In this document: positions 1-8,694 of the stretch, one piece after another
Layout: each line of letters starts with the position of its first letter
Position numbering within the stretch: position 1 is the first letter of the stretch
Source: Christensenellaceae bacterium
GTDB taxonomy: Bacteria; Bacillota; Clostridia; Christensenellales; Christensenellaceae
DNA: 38,234 nt
NCBI GenBank assembly: GCA_017523755.1
Contig: JAFWWA010000035.1
Coordinates: 1 to 38,234 of the forward strand
Reading direction: 5' to 3'
Notes under the pieces: model-generated
Database searches by the model: none
What the model saw: only the letters and a program-made list of their open reading frames with translations
What the model was told of the DNA's origin: nothing
Program-made: the position numbers and the translations under genes

Positions 1-60
1 CAAAGAAACCTAGGCATCCTGACGCCGATGGAAGTGCGGGCGATGAAACTCGCTGCCTAA
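1..60 (+). CDS. IS3-family transposase (integrase core), 3' end only
   Basis: The first 60 bases read in one open frame to a TAA stop and give QRNLGILTPMEVRAMKLAA. The pattern 'LG-LTPME-R' is the usual C-terminal tail of IS3-family OrfB/DDE transposases, which end with similar wording after the catalytic glutamate. The rest of the gene lies outside the window. The family call rests on only 19 residues, so it is a motif recognition and not proof. The downstream sequence at about 106-142 fits the terminal repeat of such an element. Confidence 0.6.
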   Translation, partial: QRNLGILTPMEVRAMKLAA

Positions 61-65
61 CGAAA

Positions 66-92
66 CAAGAGCACCCACGAGGGATGCTCTTG
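66..92 (+). terminator. hairpin after the transposase stop
   Basis: CAAGAGCA and TGCTCTTG form an 8-bp stem, extended by CCC/GGG around a short loop. There is no clean T-run after it, so it may be a weak terminator or an IS-end structure. Confidence 0.45.
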
Positions 93-105
93 CACGAAAA
101 CCTTA

Positions 106-142
106 TGATATTTTACTGTCTGCTTGACGGAGAGCACACCAT
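106..142 (+). mobile_element. probable right end of the IS3-type element
   Basis: The stretch ending in CTGTCTGCTTGACGGAGAGC resembles the right terminal repeat of IS3-family elements in Firmicutes (a 'tgtct-cttgacgg-gagca' type end). The matching left end is outside the window, so exact boundaries and the target duplication cannot be fixed from here. Confidence 0.4.
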
Positions 143-194
143 TTGCGGAGCCTCTTTTTATATGCATTACAGCCTTTGCCGGGAAGATACATGA

Positions 195-223
195 TTGTAT
201 TTTGGTTTATGACTAATTATAAT
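195..223 (+). promoter_or_regulatory. sigma-A-type promoter for the AIM24 gene
   Basis: TTGTAT (195-200), a 17-bp spacer and a perfect TATAAT (218-223). Transcription would start near 230, leaving a leader of about 70 nt that ends with an AGGAGG ribosome site at 291-296. Confidence 0.7.
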
Positions 224-303
224 ATAGGTATCACGGAAACAGGGGACCTGTTGTCAAAAAAACGGGCCCGGCGATAAAAAAATAACTTTTAGGAGGATCG
301 GAA

Positions 304-975
304 ATGAGGTACAGGATAGAAGGGAACAGTCTGCCGGTAGCTATACTCGAGCTCGATGCAGGCGATAAACTTATCAGCGAAGTCGGCGGCCGTACATGGT
401 CGAGAGGACCGATAGACACAGAGACGAAGGCCGAGGGCGGCATAGGCAGGAGCATAGGGAGACTGTTCTCAGGCGAGAGCTTCTTCATGAGCACCTATAC
501 GGCGCGCGGAAAGGCAGAGATCGCTTTCGCGTCATCCTTCCCCGGAAGGATCGTGGCTTATGAGCTCAAACCCGGTGAGTCTATCATCTGCCAGAAATCA
601 GCTTTCCTTGCAGCAAGCTACGGCGTTGACCTCTCGGTATTCTTCCAGAGGAAGATCGGAGCAGGATTCTTCGGCGGAGAAGGCTTCATCATGCAGAGGA
701 TAACCGGACCCGGAATAGTATTTGTCGAGATAGACGGACACTGCGTGGAGTACGATCTCCAGCCAGGTGAGCAGATCGTAGCTGATACCGGAGTGGTCGC
801 GATGATGGAGTCGACCTGCCAGATGGATATCCAGATGGTCAAGGGGCTCAAGAACATGTTCTTCGGCGGAGAGGGACTGTTCGACACTATCGTCACCGGA
901 CCCGGCAAGGTATATCTGCAGTCCATGACGGTGGCAGGACTTGCATCACTGCTCAACATAGGCAGCAGCAAATAA
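304..975 (+). CDS. AIM24 / TIGR00266 family protein
   Basis: A 223-residue protein of the AIM24 (TIGR00266) family, a beta-rich trimer-forming fold related to the TRAP attenuation protein fold; its molecular role in bacteria is not established. Family hallmarks are the repeated glycine motifs 'FFGGEGF' near residue 123 and 'FFGGEGL' near 192, each followed by 'TGPG' (about residues 136 and 201), and an N-terminal 'GRTWSRGPI' segment. The length is normal for the family. There is no signal peptide or membrane segment, so it is probably cytosolic. An AGGAGG site sits 7 bases before the ATG and fixes the start. It has its own promoter and a weak hairpin (1000-1016) separates it from the next gene. 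Confidence 0.9.
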   Translation: MRYRIEGNSLPVAILELDAGDKLISEVGGRTWSRGPIDTETKAEGGIGRSIGRLFSGESFFMSTYTARGKAEIAFASSFPGRIVAYELKPGESIICQKSAFLAASYGVDLSVFFQRKIGAGFFGGEGFIMQRITGPGIVFVEIDGHCVEYDLQPGEQIVADTGVVAMMESTCQMDIQMVKGLKNMFFGGEGLFDTIVTGPGKVYLQSMTVAGLASLLNIGSSK

Positions 976-999
976 CAGGATCTTAATTTAGGTGAAAGC

Positions 1000-1020
1000 G
1001 CCGGCAGGCAGCCGGCATTT
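1000..1020 (+). terminator. weak hairpin between the AIM24 and DUF362 genes
   Basis: GCCGGC, a 5-nt loop and GCCGGC, followed by ATTTTAT. A 6-bp GC stem with a short T-run; it may only attenuate readthrough into the DUF362 gene. Confidence 0.45.
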
Positions 1021-1042
1021 TATCCAGAAGGAGAAAACAATA

Positions 1043-2035
1043 ATGACGGTAAACAAAGCAGCAGACGGAAGGCGTTATGTTCCATACTGTGAGCGGACAG
1101 GCAACGAGTCGATCGTTTACTTCACAAGAGACCTGAGCCCCGAAGGCATCATGAAGGTCTATGAGAAGGTGAACGGCTTTATAAAGGGAAAGGTAGCTAT
1201 CAAGCTCCATACCGGAGAACCGAACGGTCCCAACATCATACCCCCAAAATGGGTGAAGGCCTTCATGGAGAAGGAGCTTCCCGACGCAACGATAGTCGAG
1301 ACGAACACATACTATGAAGGTGACCGCTATACCACAGAGAAGCACAGGGAGACCCTTAAGGTCAACGGATGGACCGATTTCACCGAAGTCGATATCACAG
1401 ACGAGGATGGCACCGTGATGCTCCCCCTGAAGGGCGGAAAGTGGTTCACCGAGATGTCGGTCGGCTCACACCTTGTCAACTACGACTCACTCGTCGTTCT
1501 GACACACTTCAAAGGCCATACGATGGGCGGCTTCGGCGGCTCGAATAAGAACATCGGAATCGGATGCGCTGACGGAAGGATCGGCAAGGGCATGGTCCAC
1601 GGCGGATCGAACGGAGTTCCCTGGAATGCGCTCGAGGAAGAGCTCATGGAGAAGATATCGGAGTCCTGCAAGGCTACGATCGACTACTTTGGCAAGAACG
1701 TGACTTACATCAACGTCATGCGCAACATGTCCGTCAGCTGCGACTGCGAAGGCGTGGCAGCGGAACCGGTCGTTACACCGAACGTCGGTATACTCGCATC
1801 CGTCGATATACTTGCGGCAGATCAGGCCAGCGTCGACATGATACAGGCAATGTCCGAGAGGGATCACCATGCCTTTATCGAAAGGATAGAGAGCCGTCAC
1901 GGATACCGCCAGCTCTCATATATGAAAGAGCTCGGAATGGGCAATGACAGATATATCCTCATCGACCTTGACAACGACAACAAGGTCATCACGCCGGCAG
2001 ACGCCGTTAAGGGAGTAGTTCCCTTCAAGGGCTGA
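1043..2035 (+). CDS. DUF362 domain protein
   Basis: A 330-residue protein of the DUF362 family, which is widespread in anaerobes and often linked to iron-sulfur proteins; the biochemical function is unknown. Visible family features are 'VAIKLHTGEPNGPN' near residue 50, 'HFKGHTMGGFGGSNKNIGIG' near residue 157 and a C-terminal 'DMIQAMSERD' region. No CxxCxxC ferredoxin cluster is present, so this is the cluster-free form. The reading frame is open further upstream to a GTG at 992, but the ATG at 1043 has an AGAAGGAG site about 9 bases before it and is chosen as the start. A strong terminator follows the gene. Confidence 0.85.
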   Translation: MTVNKAADGRRYVPYCERTGNESIVYFTRDLSPEGIMKVYEKVNGFIKGKVAIKLHTGEPNGPNIIPPKWVKAFMEKELPDATIVETNTYYEGDRYTTEKHRETLKVNGWTDFTEVDITDEDGTVMLPLKGGKWFTEMSVGSHLVNYDSLVVLTHFKGHTMGGFGGSNKNIGIGCADGRIGKGMVHGGSNGVPWNALEEELMEKISESCKATIDYFGKNVTYINVMRNMSVSCDCEGVAAEPVVTPNVGILASVDILAADQASVDMIQAMSERDHHAFIERIESRHGYRQLSYMKELGMGNDRYILIDLDNDNKVITPADAVKGVVPFKG

Positions 2036-2040
2036 TAAGA

Positions 2041-2084
2041 AAACCGCGGGACCCGGGAGGATATCCCGGGTCTCTTTGGTTTTA
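2041..2084 (+). terminator. strong rho-independent terminator
   Basis: GACCCGGGA (2050-2058) pairs with TCCCGGGTC (2064-2072). An outer AAACC/GGTTT pairing extends the stem, and it ends in TTTT. Confidence 0.85.
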
Positions 2085-2113
2085 AGGATCTTGCTCCTGT
2101 TATATATAAAAAA

Positions 2114-2143
2114 TTGACACAGATCGAAGGGATTTGATATAAT
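2114..2143 (+). promoter_or_regulatory. consensus promoter for the ABC exporter operon
   Basis: A perfect TTGACA (2114-2119), an 18-bp spacer and a perfect TATAAT (2138-2143), about 63 bases ahead of the chosen TTG start of the first ABC gene. Confidence 0.85.
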
Positions 2144-2206
2144 GATCCCGACCCGTTTTCGAAAATATTTCGATATGGGCCATTTTTGTGCTTGGAGGAT
2201 GTTCTT

Positions 2207-4024
2207 TTGGAAAAAAAGAATAAAGGCAGAAAGTTCAGCATACTTCTGGAGATCACAAAAGGATATAAGAAATATTTCCTGTTGGGAGCGGCTGCGGTCA
2301 TACTGTCCGCGCTGGTCGCCTATCTTTCGCCTATAATCACAAGCTTCACTCTGGACTATGTCCTGCAGGGGAAGGAGCCTTCGGTCCCGCCCTTCGTCAT
2401 GAAGGCGGTGGAAGTGCTCGGAGGCAGGGAGTTCCTTATGAGGAACATCTGGATATGCGTCCTTACTTTCCTCATGTTCAGGATATTCGACGGCATATTC
2501 GTACACATAAGGGGAAGGAGCGTGGCTCAGTCCTCGGAGGGGCTTGCGAAGAACCTGAGAGACAGGCTCTACGAGCATCTTCAGAACGTTCCCTACGACT
2601 ATCATAAGCATGTGTCGACCGGCGACCTCATCCAGAGATGCACGTCAGATGTCGAGACCGTGAGAAGGTTCTTCGGCGTGCAGCTGATAGAGATCATAAG
2701 GATACTTGTGGTCATGGGCATGACGATCTCCATAATGAGCGCGATAGATGTCAGGATGACACTGATCTCCATGATATCGTTCCCGTTCCTCATAGGGACA
2801 TCGTTCCTGTATTTCAGGCATGTCATGCATATCTTCAGGGAAGCTGATGAGGCCGAAGGCGTTCTTTCGAACGTCATACAGGAGAACCTGACCGGAGTCA
2901 GGGTCGTACGTGCCTTCGGACAGCAGAAGAATGAGATGGACAAGTTCGAGGAGGCCCACAGGGTATACTCCGACCTCAACTACAAGATAACCAAGCAGAT
3001 GGGACTGTTCTGGGGAGGGACAGATGCCATGAGCTATATGCAGATATGCATCACGCTCGTCTTCTCATCGCTTTTCGCCGCAAGAGGCGAGCTCTCGGTA
3101 GGAGATGTCGTCCTGTTCACTTCTTATTCGGGCATGGTCATGTGGCCTGTAAGGGCTCTTGGAAGGATACTTGCCGATATGGGAAGGGCGACCGTGGCTT
3201 TAGGAAGGCTCCAGGAGATCCTTGACGTGCCGCTTGAAGAAGAACCCGGCAAAGCGCTCACTCCCGATATGGAAGGCGACATAGTCTTCGATCACGTATG
3301 CTTTGGCTATGACGAATACGACGACGTTTTAAAGGACATCTCGTTCACCGTAAAGAAAGGTATGACCGTGGGCATACTCGGGTCGACAGGTTCGGGCAAG
3401 AGCAGTCTGGTCCAGCTCCTGCAGAGGCTGTACAGGGTCACAGCGGGAAAGATAACCATAAACGGCACGGACATAAACGATATAGACGCGAAGCATTTAA
3501 GACGAAATATAGGTATAGTCCTTCAGGAGCCGTTCCTGTATTCGAGGACCATACTTGAGAACATAAGGATAGTTGATTCCTCCGCTTCAGAAGAGGAGGT
3601 CTATCATGCGGCAAAGCTGGCTGCGGTCCATGACGCCATCATGGAATTCGAAAAAGGATACGATACGCTCGTGGGAGAGCGCGGAGTAACTCTTTCAGGC
3701 GGACAGCAGCAGAGGGTCGCCATAGCAAGGACGCTCATGCAGAAGACCCCGATACTCGTGTTCGACGACTCGATGAGCGCTGTCGATACCGAGACCGACG
3801 CGCAGATAAGGAGCGCGCTCAAGGGCAACAGGGGAGAGAACACCATGTTCATCATCTCGCACAGGATAAATACCCTCTGTGAAGCGGATCTGATACTGGT
3901 GCTCGAGAACGGACGGCTGACGCAGATGGGCACGCATGAAGAGCTTCTGGCTGAGGACGGGCTCTACAGAAGGATAGCGGTCATACAGGATATGGCAGGA
4001 AATGAAGAGGAGGTGAGAGGCTGA
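2207..4024 (+). CDS. ABC exporter half-transporter, degenerate-site subunit
   Basis: A 605-residue fused membrane-ATPase half-transporter: an exporter-type six-TM domain (about residues 20-320), then a nucleotide-binding domain with Walker A GSTGSGKSS (392-400), a canonical signature LSGGQQQR (496-503) and Walker B 'LVFDD'. The catalytic position after the Walker B Asp holds Asp (D521) instead of Glu, the mark of the degenerate-site partner in heterodimeric exporters such as BmrC/BmrD or TM287/288. The start is TTG at 2207 because GGAGG lies 8 bases before it; an upstream in-frame TTG at 2186 lacks such a site. The stop overlaps the ATG of its partner by one base. The substrate is unknown; multidrug or peptide export are the usual roles. 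Confidence 0.9.
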   Translation: MEKKNKGRKFSILLEITKGYKKYFLLGAAAVILSALVAYLSPIITSFTLDYVLQGKEPSVPPFVMKAVEVLGGREFLMRNIWICVLTFLMFRIFDGIFVHIRGRSVAQSSEGLAKNLRDRLYEHLQNVPYDYHKHVSTGDLIQRCTSDVETVRRFFGVQLIEIIRILVVMGMTISIMSAIDVRMTLISMISFPFLIGTSFLYFRHVMHIFREADEAEGVLSNVIQENLTGVRVVRAFGQQKNEMDKFEEAHRVYSDLNYKITKQMGLFWGGTDAMSYMQICITLVFSSLFAARGELSVGDVVLFTSYSGMVMWPVRALGRILADMGRATVALGRLQEILDVPLEEEPGKALTPDMEGDIVFDHVCFGYDEYDDVLKDISFTVKKGMTVGILGSTGSGKSSLVQLLQRLYRVTAGKITINGTDINDIDAKHLRRNIGIVLQEPFLYSRTILENIRIVDSSASEEEVYHAAKLAAVHDAIMEFEKGYDTLVGERGVTLSGGQQQRVAIARTLMQKTPILVFDDSMSAVDTETDAQIRSALKGNRGENTMFIISHRINTLCEADLILVLENGRLTQMGTHEELLAEDGLYRRIAVIQDMAGNEEEVRG

Positions 4025-5847
4025 TGGATTACGAACAGGATTTTACAGACAGTAAAGTCGATCTCAAGATCTGGAAGCGGCTCATAGGCTATTCGTTCAG
4101 GAACTGGAAGCTGCTCCTCATACTGCTTGTCGGGCAGATGGTGACGGCCCTCGTCGACATATCCTATCCTCTCATGCAGAAATACGCGATAGACAATTTT
4201 GCCGTAGCGGGGAACACTTCGGGGATACCGGTCTTCGGGATAATGTACGCTCTTCTGGTACTTGTCCAGGCTGCAAGCGTCATTATATTCATAACTGTCG
4301 CCGGCAAGCTCGAGATGAACGTGTCATATGCGATAAGGGATGAGGCATATTACCACCTTCAGAGGCTGCAGCTCTCATATTATGACAAGACGCCGGTAGG
4401 CTACATGATGGCCAGGATGGTAAGCGACATAATGAGGCTCTCGGAGCTCGTCGCATGGAGCCTTACGGATATACTCTGGGCAGGCTTCTACGTCATAGGC
4501 TGCATCATATCGATGCTGTCCCTCAACTGGAAGCTCGCTCTGCTGGTGCTCATAGTGGTGCCACCTCTTGCCGTCATGTGCTTCTTCTTCCAGAGGATCA
4601 TCCTGAAGAACCAGAGGATCGTCAGGAAGACTAACTCGAGGATCACCTCGGCCTACAATGAGGGAATCATGGGCGCGATGACGACGAAGACCCTCGTTAG
4701 GGAAGACAAGAACTGCGAGGAGTTCCAGGCTCTCTCGTCAACGATGAAGAAAGCGGCCGTAAAGTCGCAGGTGCTGTCGGCAACGTTCATGCCGCTCGTC
4801 ATGATACTGGGTTCCATAGGAACTTCGATCGCTCTTGGAAAAGGCAGCGTGGAGGTGCTCGGGGGAACGATAAGCCTCGGCATGCTCTCCGCCTTCCTGT
4901 CCTATACATCGCAGTTCTTTGAACCGGTGCAGCAGCTGGCCAGGATATTTGCTGAGATGCAGACGGCTCAGGCGAGCGCTGAAAGGGTGTTCAACATGAT
5001 GGACACCGAGATCGATATATCGGATACGCCCGAAGTCATCGAAAAGTACGGAGACATATTCGATCCCAAGGAAGAGAACTGGGAGCCCATGGAAGGAAAG
5101 GTAGAGTTCGAGCATGTGTCCTTCCAGTATAAGGAAGGGCAGAAGGTCCTTGATGATTTCTCGCTCACCGTCGAGCCCGGAAAGTCGGTCGCCCTTGTCG
5201 GAGAGACCGGGGCAGGGAAGAGCACCATAGTCAATCTCGTATGCAGGTTCTATGAGCCTACAGAGGGAAGGGTGCTCATCGACGGCCGCGACTACAGGGA
5301 AAGGAGCCAGCTCTGGCTTGAGAAGAATCTCGGGTACATGCTCCAGACACCGCATCTGTTCTCAGGGACTATAAAGGACAATATAGCCTATGCGAGGAAG
5401 GATGCGACCATGGATGAGATCAGGGAAGCTGCAAGGCTCGTCCATGCCGAGGAATTCATACTCAATACCAAGGACGGCTATGACACGCAGGTAGGTGAGG
5501 GCGGAGTCCTTCTGTCAACAGGCCAGAAGCAGCTCATATGCTTTGCAAGGGTCGTGCTGGCTGACCCGAGGATATTCATCCTCGACGAGGCAACGGCATC
5601 CATAGATACCGAGACAGAGCAGTATATCCAGCAGGCCATCACAAAGGTCCTTGAGGGAAGGACGAGCTTCATAGTCGCACACAGGCTCTCAACCATAAGG
5701 AACTCGGACAGGATACTCGTCATCGATGCCGGAAAGATCCTTGAGTCAGGGACCCATGAGGAGCTGATGGAAAAGAAGGGCGAGTACTTCAAGCTGTATA
5801 CCAACCAGTTCAGGGAGGATTCGCAGGACCGCCTGCTGAACGGCTGA
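4024..5847 (+). CDS. ABC exporter half-transporter, catalytic subunit
   Basis: A 607-residue partner of the preceding gene, translationally coupled through TGATG. It has six TM segments in about residues 25-320. The nucleotide-binding domain has Walker A GETGAGKST (393-401), an altered signature LSTGQKQ (from 497) and Walker B 'FILDEATASID' with the catalytic Glu at 522. The altered signature here and the missing Glu in the partner are complementary: together they give one consensus and one degenerate ATP site, as known for heterodimeric type IV exporters. It is 20 to 30 residues longer than a minimal half-transporter because of an insert at about residues 335-360 ('IFDPKEENWEPMEGK'). It is followed by a bidirectional terminator. 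Confidence 0.92.
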   Translation: MDYEQDFTDSKVDLKIWKRLIGYSFRNWKLLLILLVGQMVTALVDISYPLMQKYAIDNFAVAGNTSGIPVFGIMYALLVLVQAASVIIFITVAGKLEMNVSYAIRDEAYYHLQRLQLSYYDKTPVGYMMARMVSDIMRLSELVAWSLTDILWAGFYVIGCIISMLSLNWKLALLVLIVVPPLAVMCFFFQRIILKNQRIVRKTNSRITSAYNEGIMGAMTTKTLVREDKNCEEFQALSSTMKKAAVKSQVLSATFMPLVMILGSIGTSIALGKGSVEVLGGTISLGMLSAFLSYTSQFFEPVQQLARIFAEMQTAQASAERVFNMMDTEIDISDTPEVIEKYGDIFDPKEENWEPMEGKVEFEHVSFQYKEGQKVLDDFSLTVEPGKSVALVGETGAGKSTIVNLVCRFYEPTEGRVLIDGRDYRERSQLWLEKNLGYMLQTPHLFSGTIKDNIAYARKDATMDEIREAARLVHAEEFILNTKDGYDTQVGEGGVLLSTGQKQLICFARVVLADPRIFILDEATASIDTETEQYIQQAITKVLEGRTSFIVAHRLSTIRNSDRILVIDAGKILESGTHEELMEKKGEYFKLYTNQFREDSQDRLLNG

Positions 5848-5859
5848 AAGAGAACATAA

Positions 5860-5912
5860 AAAATGAAGCGGCAGGGAAAGGAACGATCCGATCCACACCG
5901 CTTCTTTTTATT
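5860..5912. terminator. bidirectional terminator between convergent genes
   Basis: GAAGCGG (5865-5871) and CCGCTTC (5898-5904) with flanking A-run and T-run on opposite sides. It can serve the ABC operon on the plus strand and the M20 peptidase on the minus strand. Confidence 0.7.
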
Positions 5913-5917
5913 TTGTC

Positions 5918-7024
5918 TCACATACCCTGAAGGAGGCATTTTCTTATGATCTCGTATCCAGGCCCCAGGCTGTCTATTTCTATATACTCGCTTCTTGTAT
6001 GGGATCCTTTCCCCAGATAGCCTCCGAAGCATACCGCCGGCACGCCCATTGAAAGGGGTATATTGCAGTCGGTGGAAGAACTGACGGTACGGACATCCCC
6101 GCCCGTGACTTCCATTATGAGGGAGATGTATCTCTCTGTGACCTCGTCCATAAGTGACTGCCTGATATCGGAGCACGGACGCTCGCCTATGAGCTCAGAG
6201 CTTATGCCGCCCCGTTCTCCTAAAGACCTGTCAAAGGCGGAAAGAAGGCTTTCAAAGATGCCGTCCATAAGGGAAAGGCCTTTTGCCGAGTCGGAGCGGA
6301 ACTCATAAAGGAATTCCGCGTCCTCTGCTATCGTGTTCACGGAAGTTCCGCCTTTTATGACTCCCACGTTATACGTCGTCTTTTTGCCCGGGATATCGGG
6401 GACCTTCACCGTATAGAGCGCGCTTATGAGCTGTGAAGCAGCGGCTACCGCATTGAGATTCCCGAAGTTTCCGAAGGAATGACCGCCCTCCGTCTTCACT
6501 TTTACCCTGAAGCGCCTGGATCCCACGGCCTCATTGGCTATGGCCGTATAGCCTCCGTCAAAGGATACGAATTCCTTCACACGGCCGCGGTAGCGTTCCA
6601 TAAGTGCCCTTGCGCCTCTAAGGTTGCCTAAGCCCTCCTCGCCTGAATTGAGGCATATGACCGTATCCTTAATCGATATCCCCTCTTTTATAAGCTCCTT
6701 TACGGCATACATTAGAAGGGCGACGTTCGCCGTGTCGTCGCCTACGCCCGGACAGAATATCTTTCCGTCCTCCTCGACCGGACTGAAAGGCTCAAGATCG
6801 GGGAAGACCGTGTCGAGATGTGCGGTAAAGACAGTAACGGGCCTGTCATCCGATAAGCCCCATTCGAAAATCACATCGTCGTCATCATCGATGAATACAT
6901 TTGAAGCGCCGGCGTCTTCAAGATAGCCGCGGCAGAAAAGAGCCCTTTCATGCTCCATATTGGAAGGGGCGGGTATCCTGCACAGCGTCTTTATAAGTTC
7001 ATTTATCTCATATATCCGGTCCAT
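5918..7024 (-). CDS. M20-family metallopeptidase
   Basis: A 368-residue zinc-dependent aminoacylase/carboxypeptidase-type hydrolase (M20 family). The metal ligand pattern is complete: H69 in 'TAHLDTVF' with D71, D96 in 'GVGDDTANV', E129-E130 in 'NSGEEGLGN' (catalytic Glu and ligand), D156 in 'SFDGG', and H342 in 'GSHTRSEYIEI'. A dimerisation domain lies between, starting near 'TEGGHSFG' (residue 178). Size is normal for the family. It is cytosolic with no signal peptide. The closest functional types are tripeptidase T-like or carboxypeptidase G2-like enzymes, and the substrate cannot be told from sequence. It lies 74 bases downstream of galK on the same strand, separated by a hairpin. Confidence 0.88.
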   Translation of the reverse strand: MDRIYEINELIKTLCRIPAPSNMEHERALFCRGYLEDAGASNVFIDDDDDVIFEWGLSDDRPVTVFTAHLDTVFPDLEPFSPVEEDGKIFCPGVGDDTANVALLMYAVKELIKEGISIKDTVICLNSGEEGLGNLRGARALMERYRGRVKEFVSFDGGYTAIANEAVGSRRFRVKVKTEGGHSFGNFGNLNAVAAASQLISALYTVKVPDIPGKKTTYNVGVIKGGTSVNTIAEDAEFLYEFRSDSAKGLSLMDGIFESLLSAFDRSLGERGGISSELIGERPCSDIRQSLMDEVTERYISLIMEVTGGDVRTVSSSTDCNIPLSMGVPAVCFGGYLGKGSHTRSEYIEIDSLGPGYEIIRKCLLQGM

Positions 7025-7048
7025 ACTTTAAGTCCTCGCAATAAAGAA

Positions 7049-7068
7049 CTGCCGCTTAAAAGCGGCAG
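7049..7068 (-). terminator. hairpin between galK and the M20 gene
   Basis: CTGCCGCTT and AAGCGGCAG form a perfect inverted repeat. Read on the minus strand it is followed by TTCTTTATT, so it acts as a terminator or partial attenuator after galK. Confidence 0.65.
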
Positions 7069-7098
7069 CCCGTAAGTTCTGTCTGTTCGTTTTGGTCT

Positions 7099-8265
7099 TC
7101 AGCCTACATACTCTCCTGCTCCGTCGGCGATCTCTGCGATATAGAACTCGCCGGTGTAGCCGGTCTTTTCCTTGTAGATCCTGCCTACGTTCTCAATGAA
7201 GCTGTCGACGCATTCCTCTTTTACTATGGCAAGCGCGCAGCCTCCGAATCCGGCTCCGGTCATCCTGCCGCCAAGGACTCCCGGCTGATCAAGAGCGGCT
7301 TCCACCATGGCGTCGAGCTCGGGACCGGTGACTTCGTACAGATCGCGGAGAGAAACGTGGGACTCGATCATGAGATGAGCGAAGCCCTCGATATCGCCCG
7401 CGTTAAGGCACGCGATGGCGTCCTTAGTACGCTGGTTCTCTGTTACTACATGGAGAGCTCTCTTTACGTGTACCGGGTCGGTGATGAGCGTCTGCAGCTC
7501 GGCGAACATGTCGGGAGTGAGATCGCACAGGTATTCGGCGTCGCAGCCCTCCTGGAGATCGGCAAGGGCAGCCTCGCACTCGGCCCTTCTGGTATTGTAA
7601 GCGGAGGTTATGAGGCTTCTCGGCTTCTTTGTGTTCATTATGATAAGGCGGAGGCCTCTGCTCTCGAGATCGAAGGGGGCGTATTCATATTCGAGCGTCC
7701 CGCAGTTGAGAAGTATGGCGTTGCCTTTCTTTCCCATCTCGGAAGCGAACTGGTCCATGATGCCGCAGTTCATGCCTACGTACTGGTTCTCTGCCATCTG
7801 ACCGAGCTGGGCCATCCTCACCGGGTCGATATCGAGCCCTGAGAGGGCGGCTATGGCGGCTCCTGTCGCCATCTCTATCGCAGCCGAGGAGGAGAGTCCG
7901 CTTGCATGGGGTACCGTCTCGTCAAAGAGCATGTCCATGCCGCAGATGTCGTGGCCGTCCTGCATTATACAGTACGCGACTCCGAGCTGGTAGTTGCCCC
8001 ACTCGAGGGTCTTATATTCTTCGAGCCTGTCTATATCGGCTTCGACGATCTTCGGATATGACGTTGAAGCGAGCCTTATCTTCCTGTCGTCCCTTTTCCT
8101 TGCCACGCATGCGCTCCTGAGGCTGATGGCGCAGGGGAAGACGTTCCCGCCGTTATAATCTATGTGTTCGCCTATGAGGTTGACTCTGGCAGGTCCTATA
8201 AAAACGCGTGTTTCTCCTTCTCCGAATATCTCGCAGAAGCGTTCCTTAAGTTTAGCTATTTCCAT
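7099..8265 (-). CDS. galK: galactokinase
   Basis: A 388-residue GHMP-family kinase that phosphorylates alpha-D-galactose at C1 in the Leloir pathway. The galactokinase signature 'GPARVNLIGEHIDYNGG' spans residues 24-40. The ATP-binding loop 'PHASGLSSSAA' is at 119-129, the catalytic Asp is D171 in 'NCGIMDQFAS', and the third GHMP motif 'GGRMTGAGFGGCA' is at 332-344. The length is typical. A GGAGAGGG ribosome site precedes the ATG. No galT or galE is adjacent; the gene upstream on the same strand is a PH-domain protein 45 bases away, so the pair may be co-transcribed. Confidence 0.96.
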   Translation of the reverse strand: MEIAKLKERFCEIFGEGETRVFIGPARVNLIGEHIDYNGGNVFPCAISLRSACVARKRDDRKIRLASTSYPKIVEADIDRLEEYKTLEWGNYQLGVAYCIMQDGHDICGMDMLFDETVPHASGLSSSAAIEMATGAAIAALSGLDIDPVRMAQLGQMAENQYVGMNCGIMDQFASEMGKKGNAILLNCGTLEYEYAPFDLESRGLRLIIMNTKKPRSLITSAYNTRRAECEAALADLQEGCDAEYLCDLTPDMFAELQTLITDPVHVKRALHVVTENQRTKDAIACLNAGDIEGFAHLMIESHVSLRDLYEVTGPELDAMVEAALDQPGVLGGRMTGAGFGGCALAIVKEECVDSFIENVGRIYKEKTGYTGEFYIAEIADGAGEYVG

Positions 8266-8310
8266 TTATTTCCCTCTCCTGTTTTCTTTATGACAGCATC
8301 GAGATGCCGG

Positions 8311-8694
8311 TTATACTATGTCGCGCGGCGGTACGCCGAATCTGCCCATCCTCTCAAGGCGGGCATCCCTTTCATGCTCGGCACGGTCGGACAGGAGCTC
8401 CTTCACCTTCTGTGAATTCTTGATCCTGACTATGTTGAACTCGGGCGTGGTGGGGTCGGACGAGCAGCAGTGGATCGTCCCGAGGCCTAAGATCCTTTCC
8501 CCGAAGGTGCGCCTTAAGGTCACATCGGAGATCCTGTAGAGACGTATCTCTTCCTCCCTTTTGTTAAGGAAGCCGAAAGAGATGAGTAGCTTGTCTTCCG
8601 TTAAGGTATATCTTGTGAACGAGAGCGGAAGGCCGAATATGGTCCTCTTCTTGTCGCTCCATAAAACTATTGTTGTGTTGCCGTTTGGTTCCAT
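8311..8694 (-). CDS. bacterial PH-domain (bPH2-like) protein
   Basis: A 127-residue soluble protein with the pattern of a bacterial pleckstrin-homology domain of the DUF304/bPH2 type: 'TRYTLTEDKLLISFGFLNKR' (residues 27-46), then 'RLYRISDVTLRRTFGERILG', then 'TIHCCSSD' and 'IVRIKNSQKVKELL'. Most relatives carry N-terminal TM segments, which this one lacks, so it is a stand-alone cytosolic version. The C-terminal tail is charged and ends in 'GRFGVPPRDIV'. The function is unknown. It lies directly upstream of galK on the same strand; whether this is functional or accidental is open. Confidence 0.7.
   Translation of the reverse strand: MEPNGNTTIVLWSDKKRTIFGLPLSFTRYTLTEDKLLISFGFLNKREEEIRLYRISDVTLRRTFGERILGLGTIHCCSSDPTTPEFNIVRIKNSQKVKELLSDRAEHERDARLERMGRFGVPPRDIV

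Noticed and set aside
992..1042. Upstream GTG start for the DUF362 protein
   Set aside because: It overlaps the hairpin at 1000-1016 and lacks a ribosome site; ATG 1043 has AGAAGGAG at proper distance.
8318..8539. Plus-strand and minus-strand ORFs of 60-250 codons opposite galK, nudC, the flavoproteins and MFS genes
   Set aside because: They mirror the codon pattern of well-supported genes on the other strand, have no ribosome sites and no recognisable domains.
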